The position numbers were made by a program, and so were the translations under genes. Shown in pieces: positions 35,532 through 45,469 of a stretch of DNA of 64,000 nucleotides. Origin of the DNA: Enterococcus_K sp051713825 (GTDB lineage Bacteria; Bacillota; Bacilli; Lactobacillales; Enterococcaceae); contig NZ_JBIOQR010000001.1 of the NCBI RefSeq assembly GCF_051713825.1, positions 2,604,001 to 2,668,000 of the forward strand, in the 5' to 3' direction. The notes under the pieces are model-generated. The model made no database searches. It had not been told where the DNA came from and saw only the letters and a list, made by a program, of their open reading frames with translations. Position 1 is the first letter of the stretch. Each line of letters opens with the position of its first letter.

Positions 35532-36890
35532 TTACCCAATCATGACACTTTCTTCTGGGTATTTATAATTGATTTCTTGTCTTTGTGCGGAAGTAATTAA
35601 TGAAAAGACAACAGTTAGCACACCAACACGGCCGATATACATCAAAGAGATAATCAAAAGTTTACCGAACATTGATAATTCCGGTGTTAGACCCATTGTA
35701 AGTCCGACTGTCCCGAAGGCCGAGAAAACTTCAAAAGCGATGTATTCGATCCCAAATCCTTTTGGAATGGTCTCTGTAACAGACAAAATCATAATCGTCA
35801 CCACACATAAAGTCAAAGTTAAGAAAAAGAGAGTCAGTGCTCGCGTAACTGCGGCCGAGCGAATCGTCCGTTCTCGAAACTCAGCTCGAGGACGCCCTTT
35901 AAACATAGAGTGCATTTGAATAACTAAGACCCCAAACGTCGTGGTTTTTAGCCCCCCTGCTGTTGAGCCAGAAGTTCCGCCAATATACATCAAAAACATC
36001 GTCAGGATCAAACCAGCATGGCTCATTTGGGCATAATCAATCGAAAAATACCCTGCCGTTCTTGGTGTCACACTCATAAAAAAGGTATTGGCCAAACGTT
36101 CCAAAAAGGAAGCATCTGGCGCCAAACCTTTCGCATTTTGTTCAGTAAAGAAGAAGACAATCGTACCACCGATTAAAAGCGTCGCAGTTACAACTAAGGC
36201 AATTTGCGTGTGTAGGGAGAAGCGTTTCTTTTTTTTATAAGTTAATAAATCACGCCAAACGAGGAAACCTAGCCCCCCTGAAATAATCAAAGCAGACACC
36301 ACTAAAATTACATAAGGATTGGATTGATAGCCTGCTAAGCTATCTCCTAACAAGTCAAAGCCCGCGTTACAAAAGCTTGAAACTGAGTGAAAAATACTGT
36401 ACCAAAGCCCCTTGAGCCAGCCAAATTTGGGCACAAATGTTACAGACAACGCAAGTGCACCAATCAATTGAATAGCCCCTGCCAGCTTTAAGATATAGAG
36501 CATTAAGTTCATTACACCCGACATTTCATCTAAGTTTAAGGCCTCTCTTAACACAATCCGCGTACTCAAACTAACTTTCTTTTTTGCCAAAGTAAAAAAG
36601 AGAATCGGCATCATCATAAAACCTAATCCACCGATTTCAATCAGAAACAGAATCAGAAATTGGCCAAACTCATTCCAATGTTCTGCCGTATTAAGTGTGG
36701 TCAACCCGGTGACACAAACAGCTGAGGTGGCAGTAAACAACGCATCAATAAAAGGTGTAAAGGTTTGACTCCTACTAAAATAAGGCAAGCTTAGTAAACC
36801 ACCACCTAAAGTAATTAAAACAAAAAAACCTAAAGCGAGTAGTTGAACGGCTGTCATTTGTTTGGTGCGAAGCCGCTTTTTCTTCTTCAT
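35532..36890 (-). CDS. ntpJ: KtrB/NtpJ-type potassium uptake membrane protein
   Basis: A 452-residue Trk/Ktr-family K+ channel-like transporter with four membrane-pore-membrane repeats. The four selectivity-filter glycines can be located in VCVTGLTT, FCNAGFD, RTAGYFS and GTVGLTMG. In E. hirae the homologue NtpJ is the KtrII K+ uptake protein, encoded at the end of the ntp operon. Here it lies 30 bases after ntpD, leaving no room for a separate ntpH. A KtrA partner is not seen in the window. It couples K+ accumulation to Na+ export physiology. Confidence 0.92.
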   Translation of the reverse strand: MKKKKRLRTKQMTAVQLLALGFFVLITLGGGLLSLPYFSRSQTFTPFIDALFTATSAVCVTGLTTLNTAEHWNEFGQFLILFLIEIGGLGFMMMPILFFTLAKKKVSLSTRIVLREALNLDEMSGVMNLMLYILKLAGAIQLIGALALSVTFVPKFGWLKGLWYSIFHSVSSFCNAGFDLLGDSLAGYQSNPYVILVVSALIISGGLGFLVWRDLLTYKKKKRFSLHTQIALVVTATLLIGGTIVFFFTEQNAKGLAPDASFLERLANTFFMSVTPRTAGYFSIDYAQMSHAGLILTMFLMYIGGTSGSTAGGLKTTTFGVLVIQMHSMFKGRPRAEFRERTIRSAAVTRALTLFFLTLTLCVVTIMILSVTETIPKGFGIEYIAFEVFSAFGTVGLTMGLTPELSMFGKLLIISLMYIGRVGVLTVVFSLITSAQRQEINYKYPEESVMIG

Positions 36891-36920
36891 TCTTTCTGAC
36901 TCCTTTTTAAAAGACGCCCA

Positions 36921-37568
36921 CTAAGATTGTGGAGCGCCCATATTTTTAACTTTAATTAAACGTGTGACTTCAGCCCGCTCATTTTCTTCCAGTTTCATCT
37001 GAATCGCATAGATGGTTTCTTCTAGTTGAGGAATCGTCATATACTCTAACGCATTCACGCGGCGACGGGTTTTCTCAATCTCGCCTGAAAGAAGTTGGCA
37101 GGTTTTCTCAATCTCTGTTAACTCTAGTAACTTAGATAAATTCTCAGTAAAACGATCAATTGCTTGATCCAATTGCTGATTTGAATTCAGATAGCCATAA
37201 TCTAACGGCGCTTCTCCAAGTTTTTCATCATAACTGAAGCTCATCGAAGGAACCTTTACACTCATAATATTTTTTTCTACTATGTCTAGTGTAATCTTTT
37301 CTGCCGGTAATACAAACATTTCCTCTATAAACCGTTCATCGATTGAGGCATTAGCAAAAATGAAGCCCTTCATCGACTGTTGCAGCTCTTCTTCGACTTC
37401 TTTTCTTAAGACATTATTTTTTCGAATCAATAAAATAAATTGTCGCATTAACTCATCTTGTTTATCTTTTAACAGCTTGTAACCACGACTGGCGGTAGCT
37501 AGCTGTTTTTTCAAACGAGTTAATTCCATCCGGGTAGGATTTACATTCAATTGTACGATTTTAGTCAC
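36921..37568 (-). CDS. ntpD: V-type Na+-ATPase subunit D
   Basis: A 215-residue central rotor shaft subunit of V1. The two long helices that form the coiled coil (VNPTRMELTRLKKQLATASRG at the N-terminus; ETIYAIQMKLEENERAEV near the C-terminus) surround a short variable centre. RRRVNALEYMTIPQLE is the V-type D signature. It overlaps ntpB by 4 bases. Confidence 0.95.
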   Translation of the reverse strand: MTKIVQLNVNPTRMELTRLKKQLATASRGYKLLKDKQDELMRQFILLIRKNNVLRKEVEEELQQSMKGFIFANASIDERFIEEMFVLPAEKITLDIVEKNIMSVKVPSMSFSYDEKLGEAPLDYGYLNSNQQLDQAIDRFTENLSKLLELTEIEKTCQLLSGEIEKTRRRVNALEYMTIPQLEETIYAIQMKLEENERAEVTRLIKVKNMGAPQS

Positions 37569-38941
37569 TCCCCTTCAGGTAAATACTTATCTAACATCTC
37601 ATCTTTAATTCGTTTTAACTCTGTTCGAGGAAGCATTGCAAGTAACTCCCAACCTAAATCTAAGGTTTCTTCAATCGAACGGTTTGTCGTAAAGCCTTGA
37701 TTGACGTATTGTTTTTCAAACTGCGTAGCAAATTTTGCATAGGAACGATCACTATCAGATAAAGCCGACTCACCTAACACGACGCCTAATTCCTTCGCTT
37801 GTTTTCCTTGTGCATATGCCGCAAAGAGCTGGTTCATCGTCGCTGCATGATCCTCACGTGTTTTGCCAGGACCCGTACCTTTATCCTTAAGTCTTGATAG
37901 AGAAGGCAGCACATCAATTGGCGGTTGAATGCCACTCTTGTACAATTCTCTTGAAAGGATAATTTGCCCTTCAGTAATATAACCAGTTAAATCGGGAATC
38001 GGATGGGTTTTATCATCTTCAGGCATCGTCAAAATTGGAATCTGTGTGACGGAACCTTTTAACCCACGAATTCGCCCTGCACGTTCAAATAAAGTCGCTA
38101 AATTCGTATATAAATACCCTGGATACCCTCTTCGTCCTGGGACTTCACGGCGAGCGGCAGAGATTTCTCGAAGAGCTTCGCAATAGTTGGTCATATCGGT
38201 CATGATCACTAGTACATGCATACCTTTTTCATAAGCTAAATACTCAGCCGCTGTCAAAGCCATACGCGGTGTCGCAATCCGTTCAATTGCGGGATCGTTA
38301 GCTAGGTTCATAAACATTACCGAACGATCAATGGCGCCTGTCTGCCTGAAATCCTCCATAAAAAATTCAGCCTCTTCAAAAGTAATACCGATAGCTGCAA
38401 AGACTACAGCAAACTCTTCATCACTATTCAAAACATTTGCTTGGCGAGCGATTTGAGCCGCTAACTCCTTATGCGGCAACCCAGAGCCCGAAAATACAGG
38501 GAGCTTTTGCCCACGAACTAATGTATTTAAATGATCGATGGCAGAAATTCCAGTTTGAATAAATTCATCTGGATAATCTCTAGCCACAGGATTGATGACT
38601 TCCCCATTAATATCTAACATTTTTTCTGGTAAGATTTCTGGACCATTATCCTTTGGTCGGCCAAGACCATCAAATACGCGACCAATCATATCTTCAGAAA
38701 CAGCTAGCTCTAACGGATGTCCCAAAAAACGCACGGCAGAATCCCTTAAATTGATCCCACTTGTTCCTTCAAAAATTTGGACCATGGCTTTATCTTCATG
38801 GACTTCTAAAACCTGACCACGACGAATTTCGCCGTTTTGCATACGAACCTCGATTAACTCTTCGTATTTCACACCAGAAACTTTATCCACTGCCATCAAA
38901 GGCCCCACTACTTCACCAATCGTACGATATTCTTTAATCAT
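37565..38941 (-). CDS. ntpB: V-type Na+-ATPase subunit B
   Basis: A 458-residue non-catalytic nucleotide-fold subunit of the V1 hexamer. It lacks a Walker A lysine (the loop region reads FSGSGLPHKELAAQI), as expected for B subunits, and shows VFAAIGITFEEAEFF, VLVIMTDMTNYCEALREISAARREVPGRR (split over the fold) and the PSLSRLKDKG signature. The length equals that of E. hirae NtpB. It overlaps ntpA by 8 bases. Confidence 0.97.
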   Translation of the reverse strand: MIKEYRTIGEVVGPLMAVDKVSGVKYEELIEVRMQNGEIRRGQVLEVHEDKAMVQIFEGTSGINLRDSAVRFLGHPLELAVSEDMIGRVFDGLGRPKDNGPEILPEKMLDINGEVINPVARDYPDEFIQTGISAIDHLNTLVRGQKLPVFSGSGLPHKELAAQIARQANVLNSDEEFAVVFAAIGITFEEAEFFMEDFRQTGAIDRSVMFMNLANDPAIERIATPRMALTAAEYLAYEKGMHVLVIMTDMTNYCEALREISAARREVPGRRGYPGYLYTNLATLFERAGRIRGLKGSVTQIPILTMPEDDKTHPIPDLTGYITEGQIILSRELYKSGIQPPIDVLPSLSRLKDKGTGPGKTREDHAATMNQLFAAYAQGKQAKELGVVLGESALSDSDRSYAKFATQFEKQYVNQGFTTNRSIEETLDLGWELLAMLPRTELKRIKDEMLDKYLPEGE

Positions 38942-40721
38942 GGGACATCCCTCCTTCAGCGATTATTTCTTGCATGGTTTGTTTAATTGATTGTAAATAC
39001 CCATCTAATTGATCTAATTCTGTCTCAGGCACGTACTTACTACGAGCAATTCGATCGCGTAGCATGACAGTTCCTTTCATGATTTCATTTAGATACGAAC
39101 CTAATTCTAATGCACGTAAGCCCTCTTTTTGGAAAGTTAAAATCAAGTCTAACATTTTGAATTGTTTTTCACGTGAGGTAAAGGTATCAACCTCATCAAA
39201 GGCATTTTGTTGTAAATAATCTTCACGAATCGACTTAGCCACTTCCAGGGTTAGACGATCTTTATCTGATAGAGAATCCACACCTACCAAACGGACAATT
39301 TCATTTAATTGCGCTTCTTCTTGAAGAATCCGCATACCTTCAGTTACCATATCTGACCAATCAGCTTGTAACGCTTGATCCATATATTTGCCAACCTCAG
39401 TTGAATATAATGAATAGCTTTGTAGCCAGTCAATGGAAGGGAAATGCCGTTTCTGCGCTAAAATGGAATCCAAGCCCCAGAAAACTTTTACGACGCGCAA
39501 TGTGTTTTGTGTAACGGGTTCAGAAACATCTCCACCAGATGGAGAAACCGCGCTGATTGCCGTAATACTACCTTCACGATTGTCCGATCCTAATGCCACA
39601 ACACGACCAGCACGTTCATAATATTCAGCCAAACGACTCCCTAGGTAGGCCGGATATCCTTCATCCCCAGGCATTTCTTCTAGGCGGCCGCTCATTTCTC
39701 GGAGTGCTTCTGCCCAACGAGAAGTGGAATCAGCCATAATCGCCACACTGTAGCCCATGTCACGGAAATACTCAGCGATTGTAATGCCTGTATAAATCGA
39801 CGCTTCACGAGCGGCAACGGGCATGTTCGAGGTGTTGGCAATTAGAACGGTTCTTTCCATCAAGGATTCCCCTGTTTTTGGGTCAATCAATTCTGGAAAT
39901 TCGTTTAGTACGTCAGTCATCTCATTGCCTCGTTCACCACAGCCAACATAAACGACCAAGTCAACATCGGCCCATTTGGCAATCTGGTGCTGAACGACAG
40001 TTTTCCCCGCGCCGAATGGGCCTGGCACAGCAGCGGCGCCCCCTTTTGTTACAGGGAAAAAGGTATCAATCACACGCTGACCGGTAATCATTGGCGCATC
40101 TGGATTGAGTTTTTCTTTGATTGGACGACTTCGACGAACCGGCCATTTTTGCAGCATGGTTAGTTTTTTTTCACCGTCTTCGGTTTCTAAAATACATACA
40201 ACTTCATCGATGGTAAATTCGCCATAATGAATTTCTTTGATTGTTGCAGTTCCCTTGACGCTATTTGGAACCATGATTTTATGGAGGATAACCTTGGTCT
40301 CTTGGACAGTCCCAATAATATCACCAGAACTGACGGTATCACCGATTGATTTTATAGGCTCAAATAGCCATTTTTTTTCATGATCTAACGCTGGAAGCTG
40401 AACACCTCTTGCTAGAAAATTACTTTGTGTGATTGCCATAAAGGTATCCAATGGCCGCTGAATACCATCAAACATTTGTGAAAGAATCCCAGGAGCTAAT
40501 TCAACAGATAGAGCTTCACCCGTCGTTTTTACTACCTCACCAGGACCTATTCCGGAGGTTTCTTCGTATACTTGAATGGAGGCTACATCGCCACGCATTT
40601 CAATGATTTCTCCAATAACGCCTAAGTCCCCTACCAGACACATATCTTGAATACTTGCATCTGACATGTTCTCAGCCATGACTAAAGGACCGGATACTTT
40701 AATAATTTTTCCTTCTTGCAA
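38934..40721 (-). CDS. ntpA: V-type Na+-ATPase catalytic subunit A
   Basis: A 595-residue catalytic subunit of V1. Walker A GPFGAGKTVVQHQIAKW, the catalytic Glu in VYVGCGERGNEMTDVL, the non-homologous insert (about residues 115-190, PVRRSRPIKEKL) characteristic of V/A-type A subunits, and the AVSPSGGDVSEPVT signature are present. Tightly packed between ntpG and ntpB. Confidence 0.97.
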   Translation of the reverse strand: MQEGKIIKVSGPLVMAENMSDASIQDMCLVGDLGVIGEIIEMRGDVASIQVYEETSGIGPGEVVKTTGEALSVELAPGILSQMFDGIQRPLDTFMAITQSNFLARGVQLPALDHEKKWLFEPIKSIGDTVSSGDIIGTVQETKVILHKIMVPNSVKGTATIKEIHYGEFTIDEVVCILETEDGEKKLTMLQKWPVRRSRPIKEKLNPDAPMITGQRVIDTFFPVTKGGAAAVPGPFGAGKTVVQHQIAKWADVDLVVYVGCGERGNEMTDVLNEFPELIDPKTGESLMERTVLIANTSNMPVAAREASIYTGITIAEYFRDMGYSVAIMADSTSRWAEALREMSGRLEEMPGDEGYPAYLGSRLAEYYERAGRVVALGSDNREGSITAISAVSPSGGDVSEPVTQNTLRVVKVFWGLDSILAQKRHFPSIDWLQSYSLYSTEVGKYMDQALQADWSDMVTEGMRILQEEAQLNEIVRLVGVDSLSDKDRLTLEVAKSIREDYLQQNAFDEVDTFTSREKQFKMLDLILTFQKEGLRALELGSYLNEIMKGTVMLRDRIARSKYVPETELDQLDGYLQSIKQTMQEIIAEGGMSHD

Positions 40722-40739
40722 ATTCCTATCTCCTTTGTC

Positions 40740-41051
40740 TTATAGAATGTTTTGCCCAACTGCCCGTTCAACATTTTTCTGAATATCTGAAAGCCCCTTG
40801 CCTAATGTTCCCTGATGATTCGGAATTAGAACAATCGCAGGTGAGACTTCTTCTTTGTAGCGGTTAATAGTTTCTTCAGCCATTGCCGCACATTCTTCTG
40901 TAATATAAATTACACCGTAGTCTTTTTTTGCCATGTCTTCAATGCTTTGACGAACAACTTGACTAGAATGTCCATAACGAACGTCAAAACCAAATAGCTT
41001 AAAGGGCATAACTGAATCTTTATCGCCTACGACACCAATCTTATATGCCAA
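40740..41051 (-). CDS. ntpG: V-type Na+-ATPase subunit G (F-like)
   Basis: A 103-residue small central-stalk subunit, corresponding to eukaryotic/archaeal subunit F. The family motifs KIGVVGDKDSVMPFKLFGFD and YGVIYITEECAAMAEETI are clear, with a C-terminal SPAIVLIPNHQGTLGKG. It binds subunit D in the rotor. Its start overlaps the end of ntpC by 11 bases. Confidence 0.95.
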   Translation of the reverse strand: MAYKIGVVGDKDSVMPFKLFGFDVRYGHSSQVVRQSIEDMAKKDYGVIYITEECAAMAEETINRYKEEVSPAIVLIPNHQGTLGKGLSDIQKNVERAVGQNIL

Positions 41052-42033
41052 GCTGTCTCATCCTTTCTTTAATCATAGCTGTTGAAAATCGACCTCGTTT
41101 GCCGACAACAATCGTTCGTAAGTTTCGTGCTTCGACTTCTTTGGCATGTAAAAAAGCCAAAAGTGGTAATGGACCAAATGCTTCAGTTTGAGCTTGTCGA
41201 TAGAAACTCGTAAGGTAGTTTTGAGTGATGATTTCTAATTGAATAAAATCAATGTCGTTTTCTTTTAATGCTGGAGAAAGAATCTGTGCATAGGATGAAT
41301 CTTTTAAGAAAAGAATCAATTCACGTAAAGGCTTTTCTGTAAAAGACAAGAAATCTTCTTTTGGAATGTCACCTGAACTAGACAAGACTGTTGTCATAAA
41401 GGCCGTACTACGGTTTTGTTTGATTCCACGTGCCGATGTCGAAATATTGGTTAAATCGATAAAAGCAATCACCTCTTCTAACAGTTCAGGTGAACCAATT
41501 TGTTCAGCTAGTTGCCTTTGTGCCGTTAAAAAGTGACGATCATAAATCACATCAATTCCTTGTAAAATAGTCGATTCGGCTAAATATTCATTGACTTCTC
41601 TGATACTATTCATGGCAAGCTCTGGCAAATAAGCAGACTCGCCTGTAGATACGGCCTCTTTTAACCAATCAATCTCATAAAGTCCATCATCGATACACAG
41701 ATAGTCCAAATCTTCCCCGATATAGAACGATTTACTAATCACTTTAAGATTATGAAAGGTATAACGCATGGTATACATCCAAATCAGATCCTTTTGTGGG
41801 GCAATCTCTACTAACCAACGAAACAACTGGCTTCTTTCGTTCGCTAAATTTTTCTCAAATTCGTGCTCAAAGCCTTCATAGATAAACTCTCGATAAATAG
41901 TTGTAGAAAGTAGAGTTCCGACTTCTTCGACGGTTTTAGTTTGAACGAGTCGATCGATTGTTTCTTGTGGAAGCAACTCTAGTTCTTTTCCACGAATTAA
42001 CGGATTCACCATGTGGTAACTGGATTGTTTCAA
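41041..42033 (-). CDS. ntpC: V-type Na+-ATPase subunit C (d-like)
   Basis: A 330-residue funnel-shaped subunit joining the central stalk to the K ring (AC39/d family). It is almost entirely helical and hydrophilic; conserved segments are MYTMRYTFHNLKVISK, FIDLTNISTSARGIKQNRS and the C-terminal LLAFLHAKEVEARNLRTIVVGKRG. It follows ntpE by 13 bases. Confidence 0.95.
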   Translation of the reverse strand: MKQSSYHMVNPLIRGKELELLPQETIDRLVQTKTVEEVGTLLSTTIYREFIYEGFEHEFEKNLANERSQLFRWLVEIAPQKDLIWMYTMRYTFHNLKVISKSFYIGEDLDYLCIDDGLYEIDWLKEAVSTGESAYLPELAMNSIREVNEYLAESTILQGIDVIYDRHFLTAQRQLAEQIGSPELLEEVIAFIDLTNISTSARGIKQNRSTAFMTTVLSSSGDIPKEDFLSFTEKPLRELILFLKDSSYAQILSPALKENDIDFIQLEIITQNYLTSFYRQAQTEAFGPLPLLAFLHAKEVEARNLRTIVVGKRGRFSTAMIKERMRQLGI

Positions 42034-42046
42034 CTAAATCCCCCCT

Positions 42047-42631
42047 TTATCCGAATAAGTATGTGGCCATTTCAAAGCGCATCGTCTCTTCAATATCTTG
42101 AATAAGACTTTTGTATAAAAAGTTATACTGTACGCCGTTATTGTCAACGAGGAAACCTGCTTGTTGAGGGACCTCTTCTGTTGATAATTTGAGTGTGAAA
42201 GGAAGCTCTGAATTAATTTTTGTCAGCCAGTCCTCAGTAAAGTAACTTGTTGATTTTTGACCGACTAGAAATAACTGCTCCCCACTCAGCGGTAACGTAC
42301 GCAAAGCTGCTTTTGCAAATGCGCGGTGCTCCTCTTTTGACCAGTCTTCCATTGCTTGTACAGCTTCATTAAATAGTTTGTTGAGAAAGACTTGCTTTTC
42401 AGTTAGAAGTTTCTGGCGATTATCAATTTGTTGACGATTTTTCTTTTGTTTATATGTTAGATTAACTTGTTGAAGTTGCTTTTCTTTTCGTTTTGACTCT
42501 TCTTCTTTTATGCGTGCTTTTTCGCTATCAAATGCTTGAATTTGTTGCGCACGTTCGTTTTTTTCAAATTGTTCGCGCTCTTTTTCAGCTTGCTCATTTA
42601 TTTGTTGGATAATCGTTTCAATAGAATCCAT
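42047..42631 (-). CDS. ntpE: V-type Na+-ATPase subunit E
   Basis: A 194-residue peripheral-stalk subunit. A long N-terminal charged helix (about residues 5-90, rich in Glu, Lys, Gln, Arg) pairs with NtpF, and a C-terminal globular domain includes GFLVDNNGVQYNFLYKSLI. The length fits E. hirae NtpE. Confidence 0.93.
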   Translation of the reverse strand: MDSIETIIQQINEQAEKEREQFEKNERAQQIQAFDSEKARIKEEESKRKEKQLQQVNLTYKQKKNRQQIDNRQKLLTEKQVFLNKLFNEAVQAMEDWSKEEHRAFAKAALRTLPLSGEQLFLVGQKSTSYFTEDWLTKINSELPFTLKLSTEEVPQQAGFLVDNNGVQYNFLYKSLIQDIEETMRFEMATYLFG

Positions 42632-42645
42632 TGGTTACCTCCCAC

Positions 42646-43116
42646 TTACACATTTAGGACAAGTAGGAAAGAAATTACTAATCCTAAAATAGCGTATGTT
42701 TCAACCATGGCTGCATAGATAATTCCTTTTGTTGCATGCTCAGGTTTTTTAGCTAAAATTTGAATACCGGCAGCCGCAACACGCCCTTGGGCAATACCTG
42801 AAAATAGACCTGTGAAGGCAATCGGTAACGAAGCACCTAAGTAGCTCAAGCCTTGAACCATTGTCATGTCACCTGATAAATTCGTGAAGATTAAAAAAGC
42901 GATAACGAATCCATACAGTCCCTGTGTACCGGGCAGTAGTTGCAAAATTAGTGCTTGACCAAATTTTTCTGGCTGACTAGTGGTCAATGCAGCCGCAGCT
43001 TCCCCGGTCATCCCAACCCCTTTTGCTGATCCAATTCCTGAAAAAATTGTTGCTGTTGCCATTGCTAATACGGCGAACACGATACCGCCATTTTCATTAA
43101 TTAAATAATCAATCAT
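42646..43116 (-). CDS. ntpK: V-type Na+-ATPase rotor ring subunit K
   Basis: A 156-residue proteolipid with four transmembrane helices (duplicated c-subunit hairpin). By direct numbering the five residues that coordinate Na+ in the E. hirae K ring are all conserved: Leu61, Thr64, Gln65, Gln110 and Glu139 (in LPGTQG, GIAQGR and AMVETYAI). This supports Na+ rather than H+ transport. Located between ntpI and ntpE. Confidence 0.97.
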   Translation of the reverse strand: MIDYLINENGGIVFAVLAMATATIFSGIGSAKGVGMTGEAAAALTTSQPEKFGQALILQLLPGTQGLYGFVIAFLIFTNLSGDMTMVQGLSYLGASLPIAFTGLFSGIAQGRVAAAGIQILAKKPEHATKGIIYAAMVETYAILGLVISFLLVLNV

Positions 43117-43134
43117 TGTTTATAGTTCCTCCTG

Positions 43135-45132
43135 TTAATTCTTTTTTTTATGTTCAATGTTCATATATTTTTCTGCTGTTTTTAAAGGATAAAACGGTCT
43201 TCCTCCGCCTGAATAAAATTTACCAAAATATTCGACATATTGCAGTCGCGCCCCATGGACATAAGCTCCTAATAAAGATAAAAATATATTTAAGGCATGA
43301 AGGACGAAAATCAGTAATATACCAATTGTAAAGCGAGCGATTGGTGGCATAAATGCCACAAGTAGATTAAATGCTGAGGCGATACTTCCACCAGAAATAC
43401 CTAATGCCATCAATCGCGTGTAACTAACCAAATCACCGATATATCCAGTCACGTTGTATAGATTATAGGCTCCTTTTGCAGCTCCTTTGAGTTTGGAAGG
43501 CGATTGAATCACTGGAATTACCAAAATAGCTAAAGCTGAGATACCAGCAATGCTAGCTCCAATAATCATAAGAGGTTGACTGTCTACTAACAGAGCACCC
43601 ACAGCTACTAAAGCAATTCCGATAAGAATCCCTTGCCAAGAAAACCCATCGTTTACCGCAGATAAATAATCCTTGCGTTTGATATGTTCTTTTCCAGCAA
43701 CGAATAAGCCAACTAATATTTGGATAAAACCAAACAGTACGGATAACAACAAGATTGTTTGCATATCATCGGTAGTTGAAAGAATTGGGAATGGTAAGGG
43801 AATACCCAAGACCTTATTAGGTAAAGACATACCAAAAAATGAGCTGTAGATGAAGCCCCAAAGAATCGTCGGAATGGCTAGAATTTGGAAAAACTTGACA
43901 AAACGAGCCGTTCCACGTGGGAGAACAGTCAACTTTTGTGCAAGTACAGTCCCTAATAACATCACTAATCCATAGCCAATGTCAGCCACCATCATGCCAA
44001 AAAAGACAAAATAAAATGGCGCCATCCAAGGAGTCGGATCAATTTCATCATACTTAGGTAAACTGTACATCTCCGTTAACATTTCAAATGGTCGAACCAA
44101 CGGGTGATTTTTTAATTTGGTTGGAATTTCTGTTCCAATTTCCTCCGTTGTTGGCTCTTCAAAGCTCATATAAACCGTTTGATTACCTAATCGTTGTGTA
44201 CAAAATTCGGTTAACTTTTTTTTGTCCTCCACAGCTAGCCATCCTTGAATGATTGTCAGATGTTTGGCTTGTATCAGTTGGTTTTTGATCTTTTCACGTT
44301 CGAGTTGGGCAAGAAAGACTTCCTCGGCCCATTGCAGTTCTCTTAATTGAGAGGCGTGCTCAGTGATTGTTGAAGAAAGATCTTTTTCCGTTTGGTAAAG
44401 AGTAGCTAAAGCTTCTTTTACTTGTTCTTGTTCAACTTTTGGCGAATGAGGATAGGAATAGTCCATTTTTGTAAAATGAAATGCTGAGACCAGCTCCTCG
44501 ATAACAGGGGTCTCTTCTTTTAGATAAATAAGCCCTAAGTAGGTTTCATTTGGATGGTGAAACAGTTCTTCGATATAAGTTGTTGTTCGCTGCTTTATTG
44601 CTTCAATAAAATCGAGTTGCGAAGTTTCGCGAATAAACCCTAATGTCATTTGCGTCCCTGCTGAATGAAACTCGCTAGGATTGACGTCTAAGTATTGCCA
44701 ATTAGACAACCAGCTTTCTTTTTCCAGTAAGGTTTCTTTTTTTTCTTGAAGACTTAGCCATTCTTTTTTTAAGTGAAGCAAATGATTAAGCTTATTAGAA
44801 AACTGTTCCGAAGCGAATTGTTCTTCTAATTCTTGCAGCGAAATTTCTTGTCGATGTAATCCTGAGTTTTTTTGGTTTATCGCACCATTTCGTTGAAGAA
44901 ATAAACTAGCTTCGTTAATCTTTGATAAAAGAAGGGTAATCTCTTCTTCATTCGTTTTTTGTTTTGTTTCAAATGCTTCAGAAAAGTACTCCTCTACCCA
45001 AAAATTACTTGCGTTTTTTTCAGATAAATCTCGAACTTCAATTGCTTGTAACCCTTGAAGGACCTGTAAAACGTCTTCTAAGTGTTTTTTTTCTAAAATG
45101 ATTGAGACTTTTTCTATTTTAGAGACGGCCAT
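43135..45132 (-). CDS. ntpI: V-type Na+-ATPase subunit I (a-like stator)
   Basis: A 665-residue stator subunit. The N-terminal half is cytoplasmic with coiled-coil stretches; the C-terminal half (from about residue 370) has seven or eight transmembrane helices. The essential Arg of the ion path is probably in YTRLMALGISGGSIA. PFYFVFFGMMVADIGYGLVM and ALNIFLSLLGAYVHGARLQYVEY are family signatures. Its start overlaps ntpF by 14 bases. Confidence 0.96.
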   Translation of the reverse strand: MAVSKIEKVSIILEKKHLEDVLQVLQGLQAIEVRDLSEKNASNFWVEEYFSEAFETKQKTNEEEITLLLSKINEASLFLQRNGAINQKNSGLHRQEISLQELEEQFASEQFSNKLNHLLHLKKEWLSLQEKKETLLEKESWLSNWQYLDVNPSEFHSAGTQMTLGFIRETSQLDFIEAIKQRTTTYIEELFHHPNETYLGLIYLKEETPVIEELVSAFHFTKMDYSYPHSPKVEQEQVKEALATLYQTEKDLSSTITEHASQLRELQWAEEVFLAQLEREKIKNQLIQAKHLTIIQGWLAVEDKKKLTEFCTQRLGNQTVYMSFEEPTTEEIGTEIPTKLKNHPLVRPFEMLTEMYSLPKYDEIDPTPWMAPFYFVFFGMMVADIGYGLVMLLGTVLAQKLTVLPRGTARFVKFFQILAIPTILWGFIYSSFFGMSLPNKVLGIPLPFPILSTTDDMQTILLLSVLFGFIQILVGLFVAGKEHIKRKDYLSAVNDGFSWQGILIGIALVAVGALLVDSQPLMIIGASIAGISALAILVIPVIQSPSKLKGAAKGAYNLYNVTGYIGDLVSYTRLMALGISGGSIASAFNLLVAFMPPIARFTIGILLIFVLHALNIFLSLLGAYVHGARLQYVEYFGKFYSGGGRPFYPLKTAEKYMNIEHKKKN

Positions 45133-45442
45133 AGGTTTGTTTCACCCTTTCGATAATTGTCTTGACTGCCGTTGCCTTTTTTTCATTATAGAGTTGTTGA
45201 TAAGTTGCCCGTGTTTTCTCGGAAACTTGTTGCAATTCTGCTTGCTCTTGTTGGAGAGACTTGGTTAAATTTTCTTCTAGTGCGTGTACCTCTTCGATGG
45301 TTACGTTTTGAGTACGCACTTTTATTGCACGTAATTCATTTTCTTTTTGTTCCTGTTCTTGCCTTAACTTATGAATGAGTGCTTCTTTTAATTCCTCATT
45401 CTCTGTTTCAGCAGACTGAATCTTTTTTACCGCTTCTAACAT
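45119..45442 (-). CDS. ntpF: V-type Na+-ATPase subunit F (peripheral stalk, G/H-like)
   Basis: A 107-residue, wholly helical, charged protein (Glu, Gln, Lys rich) that pairs with NtpE in the peripheral stalk. It is the first gene of the operon. I chose ATG 45442, about 8 bases after AAGGATGTGA (9 of 10 matches to the ribosome-site consensus); a GTG at 45454 lies inside that site. Expression is probably gated by the terminator in the leader. Confidence 0.88.
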   Translation of the reverse strand: MLEAVKKIQSAETENEELKEALIHKLRQEQEQKENELRAIKVRTQNVTIEEVHALEENLTKSLQQEQAELQQVSEKTRATYQQLYNEKKATAVKTIIERVKQTYGRL

Positions 45443-45469
45443 TGACCTCTTCACATCCTTTTCTTGGTC

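Noticed and set aside
35532..36921. Search for ntpH between ntpD and ntpJ
   Set aside because: Only 30 bases separate the two genes, so the small gene described in E. hirae is not present as a separate reading frame here.
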